Positions 33,231-44,291 of a stretch of DNA of 64,000 nt are shown here, piece after piece; position 1 is the first letter of the stretch, and every line of letters starts with the position of its first letter. The notes under the pieces are model-generated. The model saw only the letters and a program-made list of their open reading frames with translations. It was not told the origin of the DNA and made no database searches. Where the stretch lies: NCBI GenBank assembly GCA_022835595.1, contig BQUP01000004.1, positions 62,001 through 126,000 of the forward strand, given 5' to 3'. A program made the translations under genes and the position numbers. The stretch is from Cystobasidium ongulense (lineage: Eukaryota; Basidiomycota; Cystobasidiomycetes; Cystobasidiales; Cystobasidiaceae).

Positions 33231-36200
33231 TTACTCCAACCGATGCAGGAGGTGAGCAGGTAACCAACCAACATCACCGTACAATCCTTCATGCCGAACA
33301 AGCAGGTGCTTCTCTCCAGCGATTTCATCCAACACTTCGAAGAGATCGCCAGGCTCACAACTCAAGAACGTAAAGCCTTTCAGAGCCTTTTCTTGTCCAC
33401 TTGGTCGAAAGCTCGTCGCTACAGCACCCTGCCAAAGAACAGGCTAAGACTGATTTCAGTGTTGTCCCTTCCAGTCCGTAGCTACTATTTGAGACTTATA
33501 ACAACTCACATATCCAGGCGAGGGTGTCGGAGGCGATGTTGCACTCGAAGATGAGTGGCCTGAGAACGACAGACTTCCAGCCGATGTTGAGCTGAAAGTG
33601 CTGTGACGATTCACTGTATCCGTAGGCGCTTGGTTCGAACGGCTGAAGCGAAGACCGGTGGAAGGCAGATGGCTTGAGCTGGGCGGGCGTATTAATACTG
33701 ATCCTTCCTCGCTTTCTTGGCGGACACTATGGCCTGGGAGGCTCTTCCTAGACTGGCTAGTTGATGGTGATGATGCTGGCAAAGAGCGTGTCAGATCCGT
33801 CTATCTTTACAATCCGCTTTCGTGCTGTACTCACTCCGGTCACTCGACTGTCGAGGTCGCAAGCCCGGCGGCAAGGAATTCCTCTGACGTCGTTCGACGT
33901 CCTCTATCACCTTGTCGGCGGCGAGGATCTTCAGAGAGTCGAGCTGTGCCGCAAGAGCCGAGTGTGCCTGCCACCACTGGGCGACACTATCGCTTGAACC
34001 CTGGTCATGCGGTCCAAGCTGCGTACAGCAGGCCTGTATGTACTCCCGCCAGGCTTCTGCCATTCGTTCATTGAAAGCTACCTGCAGTGTAACGAAACGT
34101 TGAACCACGGCGATAAACTACAATGGGGCGAGGTACAAACGTCAGTTGGTCCGCCTGAGTATAATTAGGTCTATACACCTACGATCCTATCGATGCCCTT
34201 CAAGAAGAGGGGCAGCTCTTCTTTGAGCTGTGCATTCAAAGCGTGATAAGCTAGAGCATGCTCCGTCAAAAGAGCGTGATCTTTCGATGAAGCTTTGCTT
34301 CGGCTTTCATTGTATCGATGATATCGGGCTTTAGTAACACGTCAGCACCAGTCTACATCGGTCTGTTCAAGTACGACTTACTAGCAATTGCGCTCCTAGG
34401 ACTTGAGAATAGGTCCAAAAGCTGCGTTGCTTTTGGTACCAGGGCTTTGCGAATTTCTTGGTCCATGTCTCGCCATTGATCTTCAATGGCACTTCTCACA
34501 ACTCCGACTGCGAAATGATCAATGGTGCAACTACTCTGGGCAGCTTCATGAGCTTCGTCTTGTCCCAACAGCGACGAGACACCCTTCCAAGCGAGAGATA
34601 GCTGCAACAACGACACCATGGCAGCCCTGACAGATTTGCTCCAGGATTTACTGTCTAGGATGAATGATTGTACCAAGCGATGCTTCGTCTCAAGTTGAGA
34701 CAGCAGGCTTTCGAATTCTTCATCTGGTTCCGGAACAGCTGAAGGTGGGTAAGCGTCGGGAAGACCTATTTTAGAGCTACGCTTGAATTTTCTACTGAGA
34801 CTCGACTTGAAAGAGCTTCCTGATGGCGTTTTTGAGGCTGCCGGGACTGCTTTATCGCTTCCACGGCGTGTATTGCCATAAAGGCCTGGGCGTGCTTTGC
34901 GTTTGATGAGCTTCGAAACTATTTCGTGACGACGCTTCATCTCATTTATGCTTTCTGCCACCTGCAGCATTGCGGAATTACTGTCTTTGAGGCTCCGCTT
35001 GTCGGGATGGGAATCCGGGGTACATTCGAGCAGACTTTGTATGAAGAGCGGATACTTGAGGCACCTTTGCACGGGTTTTATAAGAAGGGACGGCAGATCC
35101 CACGCGTTGGTGTGCCCGTAGCAAAGATCTTTACAGTCTTGAGAGTATGAGACCAGCGAGTCGGCTATCGATTCCCAGCGTTGCACAGCATCGCCGAAAG
35201 GGGCACAATAGGTAGAGTAGACTTTAGACAGCCGAGGTAGCTGTGATCCATCACGACAAGATATCAGCCTTTGTTCGCTTGTCAGACTGGCGAGAAACAG
35301 AAAGTCACCATTGTTAAGAAGGCTTGCCCAATAGCAGCTTCGCTTCCGTCGAGCTCCTCGGCAGATTGCTCCTCGCGAAGAATGGCAGCAAACTGTTCAC
35401 TCAACGACGCGACAGCTTCTATGTTACCGAATATAACGTCTGTATCGGCTCGTTGTATAGGCGCATATAATGCTGCACCGGGCGGCAAAGGTTGGGCGTT
35501 CGACAGACTCCTGTACCGCGAAGGCCCGCCGTAGGAAGCAGCTCTAGTTCCGACCTCGTGACCAGAGAGAATCGGCGTCTTTTCCTTATCGGCCTTGCTT
35601 AGGTTGTTGACCAGTCCTTTGAAGGATCGGAACGAGTTCTGAGAGGAGTTCCTCCCCATCTGGGGTGCGGAGGCTTTGCGCTCCACCAGGCGAATCTCAG
35701 GCACTTGTCCAGGTCCAGAGCGATGTAGATCCAAATTCGAAGAAGAGACGGAAGTGGGCCTCGAAGGATTTGATGGGTACGCTTCAAGCCTTGACATAAT
35801 TTCCCCCATCTCCTTTCCTCTCGCGCGGGCTAGCCAGACATCGCGTACGAGGGCCATATCACGAGCAAAATCCTCTTCTGTCTGTACGAGTTCCTGGATT
35901 ATTCTCGCCCGCTTGTTCTGCTTTCTTTCGTCCTCCGTTAGTTCAATTAAAGGCGTCGAAGGAGCCAAATTTAAAGACGATGCGATGGAGTTCACAGAGT
36001 CACGCAACGAGTTCCTGTAGGACGTCGAAGGAAGAGACTCAAGATCTTCGGAGTGGTCGGTCGGCGAAGTGACAGACGATACGTTTGACCCTCTTTGCGC
36101 GCGGTAATGACTCCCTCTTGGTAACTTGAAGACTTCTTCCTCCCTTTCGTCACATTCAGCCAACGCTTGTTGATGTAAAGAAGGTCGGCGCGTGGTGTCG

Positions 36201-38199
36201 GTACCGAGGCCTAGTCCTAGAGACACACGGCCGTGCTCAGTGGGAGGTGCTGGCAGATCCTTCGATGTGTCTGCCATGTACGGAAAGGTGTCTGGTGCAG
36301 TGCCTGCGACAGAATATATCGAGTCGGCGAGACGGCCTTGATTGGATACTGACACTCTGGGGGTTCTGAGCTCGTCAGCATTGCTTTCGGACGTGACTGT
36401 CGATGTGCTGTAGATACGTCCGACACGTTTACGAGTAGTCGTGCTAGCGGAAGTACGCCGAGACGTAGGTAAGACCAGTAGACTGTCGTCGCTTGTTGGG
36501 ATGGGCGGTGTCACTGACTCAGTGCGATGAGCTGTCGAAGACTGCGATAAAGGCACATTGAGGAACGGACAATGTGGTCAGACCTGGCGAACGGGCTACT
36601 AACAGTATACGGACTTACCGAGCCTGACGCAGGACTTGTACTATAAGACCGTGTACTGGTAGAGGGTGACCCTACAGGGGGACTTCTGACTATAGGCACT
36701 TTCCAGTTTGGAGCTATCGACGACGCGGACTCGTGAAGATATTCACCTTGGCTGTCGGAATCCAGGCTGCGTAGTGATGCCCGAGGACTATGCTGGTCAT
36801 TGGCGGTGGTAGAGAAGGAGAAAGGTGTGGTGGGCATAGATAACCTCGAAGAGCTGGCGTCTGACCTTGAGGATGACGGTCGACCGATTGAGTCGAAGAA
36901 TTCGCGCTGTAGCTGACGCTCTTGACGCTGGGCGTCTGTCGTAGAGGAGTGCTCGTCCAGATCAAAAGGTCCAAGGTTCGTCGCCTGAGATGAGCGAGTG
37001 CGTGAAAAAGCTGAGGTCGATGCGGAAGCATGACTGTCACGTGCGTTGTAAGGATGTTCGACCGAGGAGCGTACTTGTGCTGAAGCGACTGTTGCTGGCG
37101 TAGGGAGCTTACGCTGGCTCTCAAGTTGAGCATGCCACCATCTGAGCGCGTTTTCTTGTCCCTCGCGCACTGGAGAGCTCGGACGCTCATCCCCCTGCGA
37201 GTCCGCTTCGCTGGCATGGACGGAGCCTGCTGCGGAGGAGATGCTGGCTTGAGAGCTTGACAGTCCAGATGCACTGGAAGGAGGGCGCCTTCTATGCCTT
37301 CTACGCTGACTGTGTGGAGCATCTGGGGAAGGCAAGGGAACAAGAGAAGTTCGCCTTTCGGTTTGTCGTTGTACGTAGGCTAATGAAGCCAACTCTTGAT
37401 CCGATAAGCAGCTTGACGATGCGTGGGAATCGCGTCTTTCGAAGGAGGGTCGGAACTGCGAGGAAGTTTCAACGACTGGAGACCTTGTTGACCGGCTGCT
37501 GGATGAAGGTCGGTCTCGTGGACTGGCGGGTTGTAAAGATAGAGCATCGAAAAAGGACTCGGTCGTAGGCGATGTACTGCACGATGCGTTATCGGAAGCA
37601 GCGCTGAGAGAGGAATATAATGGAGGTTGTGGAAGGCTCCCAGTGGGTATCGCAGAGCTTCTGGAGGAAGCTGAGCTGTATCGCTTCGGTGATTTCGGTG
37701 GTCGAGGCAGAGGCGCTATATCGTATCATGCAGTATGTATCATCCGAGGCAAGTGGCCATGTCAATACGGCGAACTCTCACAGCAAGCTCACTGGGAACA
37801 GCACACTCACGCTTCTTGGGTATCTTGATTGTACCACCCAGTCCCAGCTGGCGAGGTGGCTCAGCCCTGCTCGCCTGAAGCGCAGCGGCTGTCTCTTGCA
37901 TGGTTACCGTCTGCGCATGCAGCTCAATCGGAATGTTGGGAAGAGGCGTGACTTGTCCCGCGTTGGGTGGCAGTGACGAAGTTCGTCCTCCTGCCCAGGT
38001 ACTGACGGCCCAGCGAAATGGGTATGATTTGCTTTCTGGTCGTGCTACAGCAACCTGCAGAAAGTCGCCCGTGCGGAAGACAGCTGCTGACAGCACAAAA
38101 GCATCCGAAGAGAGTCGCGAAGCGTGATCGTTGTTAGTTCAACCTGCTTTGTGCGCAAGTTGAGTGGACTAGCTGATGGTACAGAGATATACTCGACAT
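33231..38199 (-). CDS. Tuba-like RhoGEF with DH, BAR and C-terminal SH3 domains
   Basis: Model: exons 38199-38193, 38086-37811, 37715-36619, 36541-35309, 35240-34382, 34328-34183, 34117-33835, 33775-33510, 33428-33231; 1454 aa. A long Ser/Pro-rich N-terminus includes a class of PxxP motifs (PPLPRPPKSPKRY, about 95-107). The DH domain starts near residue 680 (RIIQELVQTEEDFARDM), is split by an about 100-residue low-complexity insert, and resumes LPRLSKVYSTYCAP ... LLIKPVQRCLKYPLF. A BAR-like helical region follows (about 1010-1310). The C-terminal SH3 reads FLSCEPGDLFEVLDE ... LYGDVGWLPAHLL. This DH-BAR-SH3 order is that of animal DNMBP/Tuba; fission yeast Gef1 has DH-BAR. It should activate Cdc42 at curved membranes. 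The 7-nt first exon is the weakest part; everything from 38086 downstream is frame-consistent. Confidence 0.85.
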
Positions 38200-38530
38200 C
38201 TAGATTCTCGTCAAGCTGACTCCCAGCTCACGGTGATGCTGGTGGGAGAGACTTAGCTTCAAGTAAATGATGGCCTCGATCACGCAGCCAACTGCAAGGA
38301 AATACAAAAGCCTTGATGCAGTATAAGTATGATACTTGATACTCCACACCCGATCCTAGTGATTGGCAGCGTAGGCTCAACTTGACATGGTGGAAGTTGT
38401 ATCATATAATCGAGTTCCCCGGCAGTCGTACGCATGCTACAAATTATCGTTACAATCCTTCAATTTCAATTTCAGACTACCATTTGAACAATCCTCCATT
38501 ACATGACCCGACATGCTCTTTCACTTTAGA
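38200..38530. other. Intergenic region
   Basis: This 331-bp stretch between two minus-strand genes holds the RhoGEF promoter and the transporter 3' UTR. If the RhoGEF start exon is wrong, its true first exon would lie here. No other feature was seen. Confidence 0.45.
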
Positions 38531-40948
38531 CTAGGCGTCCACCCCAGTCATTGGTCTCTTGTGTTTCGAGTGCAGCTCCTCCATAGGTGCGTCGACTCGG
38601 TAATGCATCGTCTTCGAGAGGTCCCCAAGGAAGAAACACATGACGACAGCCAGAGCTCCAAATGGCGCAGCAATGATATAAATATTGCGGAAGCTGTCTG
38701 CCAGTGCCTGCTGTGCCGCTGCAACTCCAGCTCCAATGATTTCTGGAGTGACGCCTGGAATAGTGGGAATAGCTGCAGCATCTTTGCCTGCAATCGCGCC
38801 GACAAATGCAGGAACAGAAGTTGCAGGAAGACCCGCTTTGATAGCCGCTTCGGCGATGTACGCAGGAAGTTTCTTGCTGATGCCGCTCGTAAGTGTAGCT
38901 CCGTAGATTGCGGTGAATGAGGAGGCAGCAACCGCTCTTGAGCTAGTCACCACCGCGGTGGCCGTAGCGATAAGGTGATGAGGTGTCGCAAGCTGGACAG
39001 CCGAGATGATGAGGATTAAAGGAGCGCCGAAACCTAGGCCTGCCATTCCATCGAAAACCAGAGCTTTTGTCGATTGACCTGGCTGAACGGTCGACATTCC
39101 AGCTGCAAGTTGCTTTCTGTTAGCTGAAAAGAGCCGCATATGAGATCAGAAGACCGCGTACCTAAGGCACCAGTGAAGATAGCGAACCCAACGGCGAGGG
39201 GTGCGCGGACTGTCCGGTATTTACTTGATGCGAATCCATAAGGAATTGTGCTGAGGCCAGAACAAATCCAGAATGGTGTCCCACGAGCAGCGACCAAGAA
39301 AGGATCGTCTTCAAACAGGGCATTGGTGCTGCAGACTCAAGATATCAGACTGAGGTATACTAGTGTCTACGATGGAAAGACGCACAGTGGAGGGTAGAAG
39401 ACGATCATTGTGAACAGCATGATTCCCTCAATGAATATCAAAGCGATACACAATCCGAAAGTACGAGCGGCCCCATTGCTGAACAGGTCGTGATGCAAGA
39501 TACCGATCTTGGTGACTGCAGAAGAAGACACACGTCAGTTGCATCGCTGCTTCTGGAAGGAAACATGCCCACATCTCCACTCGTAGATCCCGAAGGCGCC
39601 CAGGATAACGATACCGGCAATCAGGGATGCAAGAACTCTGGGATTCGTCCAGTGCCAAGGATTGTCGCCGAGACTAAGGCCAACTAGAAGTAGTGTGAGG
39701 CCAGCAGTGAGCTGTAAACCCAAGTATATCAGCCTTTGTTGATCAATTGCGACTCCAAGAAACGTACCAATGCACTTCCGGGCAGATCCAGACGTCCTAT
39801 TTTCTGCCAGATGGATAGACCATCAAGACGTGTATGGCGTTTGGGTGGTTTGTAGCCAAAGAGGATTGCAACGACGGTTGCACCCCAGAACGCCATCATC
39901 GTCCACTATGGATTGGAAAAATGGTTGGCAAGAGGCCTCCCCAAGCTCCCCAGAGGGAAATCAGCACTTACATAGAAGTTCTTGTATCCAGTATCTGGCG
40001 ATTTGCGAGTAAAAGCACCGCCCACTCTGAAATGGATGGCATTTAGTGAGTATTGCGTCGCTATCACATCAGACAGTTGAGCTCACAATGGGGCAGTGAT
40101 AGCTGCAAGTGCCGCCGCAATGTTCATGAGCGATTGAGCCACTTTACGACAACAGACAAAAGCTGATCAGCCTCGGAGCCCGATGCCGCATGCTCCCGTT
40201 TTGGCCTCACTTGGTCGCCATCTTCGTGGTAGAATCTTTTCGATCAGAAGGTGGAAGTATTAGTATTCAGGCTGCCATACAACAAGGATGCCAAGTTTAC
40301 CTCGGAGGGAATACAGTATGCCAATGGGACAGACGCAAATCCCATACCAATAAGGATAGTTGCGCCAATAAGCCCATAGATGTCCTTCACGTTGGGAGCT
40401 ACAGCAGCGCCGACGAACGAGATACTGCAAGTCACCAGGAGAAGGAGTTTGCGGACCTGGAAGGTGTCGGACGCGAACGACTACTCATAGCATACAAGAT
40501 CGTGAGATGTGTGACTCTGGTGCAGTAAGCTCGACAGAGACATAACTTACGACGAGCGGTCCAATAATCGCTTGCACCATCGAGAGAGCATTCGGTACCC
40601 AATTCTGCTCGACTGTGCCATTGAGATTCGCGCCAATGTAGCTCAACTATGGCATCATAAGACGAGCTTAGTCACCTCAGCGATATCTTCAAGCTCAATT
40701 AGGCAGCTTACGATAGCTGGGGGACCAGTCAATGCATAGACTTGAACGAAATTCAAGAAGAATAAAGCCAAAACCGCCAAATATGTGCGAGCGTGGAGTT
40801 CCGGCTCCTCTTCGACGATGCCATTGGAGTTATCGCTTAGGGTAGAATCGTTTTTAGGAATAGGCGTGGCATATTCTAAATTCTGATGATCCTCAACACC
40901 GCCTATCTTCTCGGCCATTTGCAAATCTTGTTCGTCGGTGCGTGCCAT
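38531..40948 (-). CDS. MFS transporter, TRI12/siderophore-transporter type
   Basis: Model: eleven exons, 40948-40712, 40646-40551, 40480-40301, 40235-40211, 40141-40087, 40026-39972, 39905-39768, 39711-39573, 39515-39386, 39328-39162, 39123-38531; 604 aa with about 14 predicted membrane segments, the usual size of the TRI12 group. A polar acidic N-terminus is followed by YLAVLALFFLNFVQVYALTG, then SFASDTFQVRKLLLL (where other MFS proteins have the SDxxGRR loop), LIGATILIGMGFASVPLAYC, GLTLLLVGLSLGDNPWHW and GLGFGAPLILIISAVQLATP. TRI12-type pumps export fungal metabolites or import ferric siderophores. No biosynthetic or iron-reduction genes lie nearby, so the substrate cannot be told. Exon 4 is 25 nt. 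The C-terminal loop has an Ala/Pro-rich insert (about 530-570) typical of this subgroup. Confidence 0.9.
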
Positions 40949-41865
40949 ACTCCAAGATTAGGTGCGTTACGGTGTGGAAGTCAGAACAGAAGAGCCTCTG
41001 CACTCGACCTAGTTCAGAGCAAGCGAGAAGATGCCATGGCATGGCTGATGTGGAGCCCCGAAGTCTGCCTTCTACCCCGAAGTCGGCGTTGGAGGGACCA
41101 TTGGCCATCCTTGATGCTGAGTGGGACATTTAAAGGAGAAGATCGAGCCAAGCGGGCAGGCATCAAAGACAGTCCATCCTGCGGGGATCTAGATTGCCAG
41201 CAACAGCGGTCCCACACCCACAGTCGACGGAAGATTGCCCGAGTGATCGGTGCGAGTGCCTGGTAGAAGGCCCCACTTTTACTTCATACGGTACCACCTC
41301 GACAAGTACTAGGCAACAAACTGTTCTGTAAGTGACGAATGACGGTAGTCAAAATTATGATTATCGTCGTACAGACAGCAAGGCGGTCTGCCTAGCGATC
41401 CGACTATGCAAGGTCAGCGCGTCTGCTAGCGGACATCGGGATTCCATCCAGCACTATGAGATCATTTCCAATCCTCCGAATGATCGTTTCGCAGCCGACA
41501 GTGTACACGTCGTTACAGGGAAGACCAGGGCATATGGTAAAATGACTCCAATTGCAACTGCATGATCCAGTATTTCGGCCAGAGGATCAGAAACCGTCCG
41601 GTGTTCCTAACAATCCTAAAATAACGCTGATGGCAAGAATGTTGGATGTCACGGCTAGCGAATTGCACACTGAAGATTTTTAGAAGTACAGTCCCTCTGC
41701 AGAATACCATGAAGGTATTTGAAAACTCCAGTCTATCTCTGTGACTTCTTCATTCGACTGGATCCGAAAACTCACCAGACGGCAAGAAGTTTGAGCCAGA
41801 TAAAGGTCCAAACGGCAGTCATTATTTATATACGCATAAAATTGGCAGTTGTCATCAAGAAAAGC
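40949..41865. other. Intergenic region upstream of the transporter and tRNA
   Basis: This 917-bp stretch upstream of the transporter start carries its promoter. I found no coding gene: the open frames are short and domain-free. It ends at the tRNA gene at 41866. Confidence 0.5.
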
Positions 41866-41999
41866 GCGTGAATGGTTCAACGGTGTTAGTCGACATTCAA
41901 TCATCATTCACCACAGAGCTTCATCTGACAAATAATGCCTTCTCTAGAGAATGGGTCGTTGCCATCGACTCGACCAGGGTTCGACTCCCTGTTCACGCA
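41866..41999 (+). tRNA. tRNA-Gly (anticodon GCC) interrupted in the D-loop by a GT-AG segment
   Basis: Two exons are proposed: 41866-41884 (19 nt) and 41948-41999 (52 nt), separated by 63 nt. Joined, they form a 71-nt cloverleaf: acceptor GCGTGAA/TTCACGC with all 7 pairs, discriminator A, D-stem GTTC/GAAT with loop AACGGTA, anticodon stem GGTCG/CGACT with loop TTGCCAT (U33, anticodon GCC, A37), 4-nt variable loop CGAC, T-stem CAGGG/CCCTG with loop TTCGACT. Box A (TGGTTCAACGG) and box B (GGTTCGACTCC) are intact on either side of the interruption. A T4 run at about 42033 could terminate Pol III. The usual fungal tRNA intron position after base 37 is uninterrupted. Without removal of the 63 nt, no D-arm can form. 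It could alternatively be a disrupted, non-functional copy. Confidence 0.75.
41885..41947 (+). other. Spliceosomal-type intron candidate inside tRNA-Gly
   Basis: The 63-nt segment starts GTTAGT and ends TTCTCTAG. It contains CATCTGACA, matching the CTGAC branch motif seen in protein-gene introns of this window, with the presumptive branch A about 20 nt from the acceptor. GTTAGT is also the donor of intron 1 of the RRM gene. The length is typical for this genome. There is no T4 run that would stop Pol III. Its excision exactly restores D-loop bases GGT-A and the D-stem. Confidence 0.65.
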
Positions 42000-42423
42000 A
42001 TACAAATCTGATCTGCAAAGACCAGCTTCTCCTTTTGGTGGATGTGACCTTGAGTGCACATCTCTTTTTGGCCCACACGACCAGCTTGTGCAGTTCTTTT
42101 GACTCTGTCACAACCTGACATAGTGCAAGTTTTTCCACCCTTGTACTGTGATCTTGTAGCTCCCCTAAATTACCGGAAAGTTTAATGGGCTTGGCATAGC
42201 AACAGTACAGACCTTACTTTCTTGAGTATAGTCCAGATCATTACGAGCGGCTCATCTCAGTCATGCGCACACCGTCTCTTCCATTTTCACTACCGTACTC
42301 GGTCAACACTTGGCCTTTCAATCCTGGCCTTTGCTTTTTCGATCACGAAATTGTCGGCTAGTCTTGAGGCATCGGAATACACGGTAATTTTGGTTGCTAT
42401 AGGACCATACCCACAATATCGCC
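42000..42423. other. Intergenic region
   Basis: This 424-bp stretch holds the tRNA terminator region (T4 at about 42033-42036) and the promoter of the SHB17-like gene. Nothing else is recognised. Confidence 0.45.
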
Positions 42424-43526
42424 ATGGCGCCCAAACGACTGCCTAAGGTATATGTGATTCGACACGGCCAGACTGAATGGTAAGGCGAATCACTGTGAAA
42501 TGCATGTTAACTGGTGTTGTGCGCGAACTGATCATCGCTACTTTTTGGCTTAACCGCTGCAAGGAGTTTGAATGGTGAGGGCAGAGTATTTCTATACAAT
42601 CCGAGGACCCTTCTAATCATTCATGTTGATAGGTCGCCATGTAGGCCATTATATTTGATTCGGAACAGCTTTTGAACCTGACCCTCTATTTCAAGACTGG
42701 CACGACCGAGATTCCCCTGACAGCAAAGGGCGAAGAACTAATTACGAACTTGGGCAAACGAGTTGTTGGGCAAGGCAGTGCGTGCTCAATCCGAGTTGTC
42801 GTCGACCTTTCGAAACAAACCTGAGACCGTTCACTCTGACAGAGATTCTGGATCCTGACCTCCTGAACAAGATCCTAGTCAGCCCACGGATTAGGGCGCA
42901 ACAAACATTCGAATTACTCTTTGCACCCGAAGCTGGTAATCCTAAAATCAATGACATCAGAAGTACCTATGAAGGTGTCCGGGAATGGACTTATGGTAAC
43001 TTTGAAGGTGCACTTGTTGATGATGTAAACAAAGAGAGGCGTGCAGTAGGGCAGCCAGACTGGGATATTGTGAGTCACCCTCAAGTTCCTGTCAGAGCCT
43101 TGTTCATGTTTCAACGAAATTCTCGAATGCTCAAACACTTTCTCGCAGTGGACGCAAGGCTGTGAGGGAGGTGAAAGCGTACAAGAGATGTCCGACCGAG
43201 CCGATGAGGCGGTCGCCTACGTCAGAAAAATACACCAAGACTGGTTGTCTGCCGAAGGACGCTCAGAAAACGACAGAGGAGGAGATGTAGTCATCCTCAC
43301 TCACGGTCACTTCTCGAGAGTATTCCTTGCCCGATGGCTCGGCCTGCCACTGGCTCAAGGCCAGCTATTCACAGTTGACGTGGGCGGAGTAAGCAAGCAA
43401 ACATGAAAGTGCGGTTTTCTAATACTGACGGAATTTGGGTTACAACTTCTGCAGGTATCTATCGGACAGTACTATCACAGACTGAACAGGCCATGTCTGG
43501 GGGCTCTCAACGCAGGTGCTTTCTAG
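42424..43526 (+). CDS. SHB17: Histidine phosphatase, sedoheptulose-1,7-bisphosphatase (SHB17)-like
   Basis: Model: seven exons, 42424-42479, 42564-42574, 42633-42640, 42696-42777, 42843-43069, 43149-43388, 43455-43526; 231 aa. The catalytic RHG motif is VYVIRHGQTEW; the second histidine lies in VILTHGHFSRVFLARW. The sequence SLNGRHTGTTEIPLT and VSPRIRAQQTFELLF follow the SHB17/phosphoglycerate-mutase-like pattern. Yeast Shb17 hydrolyses sedoheptulose-1,7-bisphosphate and feeds the riboneogenesis branch of the pentose phosphate pathway. Exons 2 and 3 are only 11 and 8 nt and together encode most of SLNGRH; without them the conserved region after RHGQTEW would be broken. Intron 4 was placed to give VVGQGKILDP, continuous with homologues. 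All phases agree. Confidence 0.9.
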
Positions 43527-44291
43527 CAGCCTGACTGCCGTATATCCGGGATGAATGCTGTGACATGTGAATCTCGATGGAAATGAATGTCAGGGTATTT
43601 AGAGCATGGCTGAGGAATCCCTGCTCAAAACGTATTTACGAATGTCTGTCGGTCAAGGCTGGCCATGCTTAACAAGACGCTGAGTGGCAAAGACCGAGCA
43701 TGGTGGCGTGAGAACGACAGGGTGGGAAAAAAAATGGTTGACAGATGGTAGGCCAGCGAGGTGTGCAAGGCACAGAAAGCTAGGTGTATGAGCTGAGGCG
43801 CAGGAACAAGTTACCACATCATGAACAATGCAACCAGCTCCATTGCTTGCTGGTTATCTGTGCTGCCAGCGGGACTTGCCGTATTTTCAGTATTCGCCAC
43901 CACGGCATGCTTGATCATCAATGCATCTTTGACAAGCGTTGAAGACAAATGACGGGCTGAGCGAATGTCCACAAGCAGCAGCTCAGCTTCCTACCGCACT
44001 TGGCCCAGCTCTTAGTGCTACTGCTGCTGCCCACATCCCAGAAGCCAGACCCCCGTCAGCCCGCGTTGCTTTCTCGACTCCGTTACTCACCAGGCGTGCA
44101 GCTTTGTAATTCGAGGTGAGTGAGCCGGCATCAACGTCCGCCCGGCGATTTGCTTGCTCAAAAAGGCGTGACTTATGGTCTTTCTCCTTCCCACTACTGC
44201 AACCATTCATCATCACTATCATTTGATATACAGACGCAGACTTCGGTACGCTCCTACAACACTCGCTCTCGCCCACTTCTATCGCTCCAAC
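43527..44291. other. Intergenic region
   Basis: This 765-bp stretch lies between two + strand genes. A 191-codon minus-strand frame crosses its right part, but it has no domain and overlaps the next gene's first exon. I treat the region as 3' UTR plus promoter. Confidence 0.5.

Noticed and set aside
41866-41999. Reading the tRNA insert as a normal tRNA intron after anticodon base 37
   Set aside because: An AGTCG near 41888 can pair with CGACT, but this gives a 13-nt D-arm and C33 in the loop, whereas the D-loop model restores every canonical feature including U33 and box-compatible spacing.
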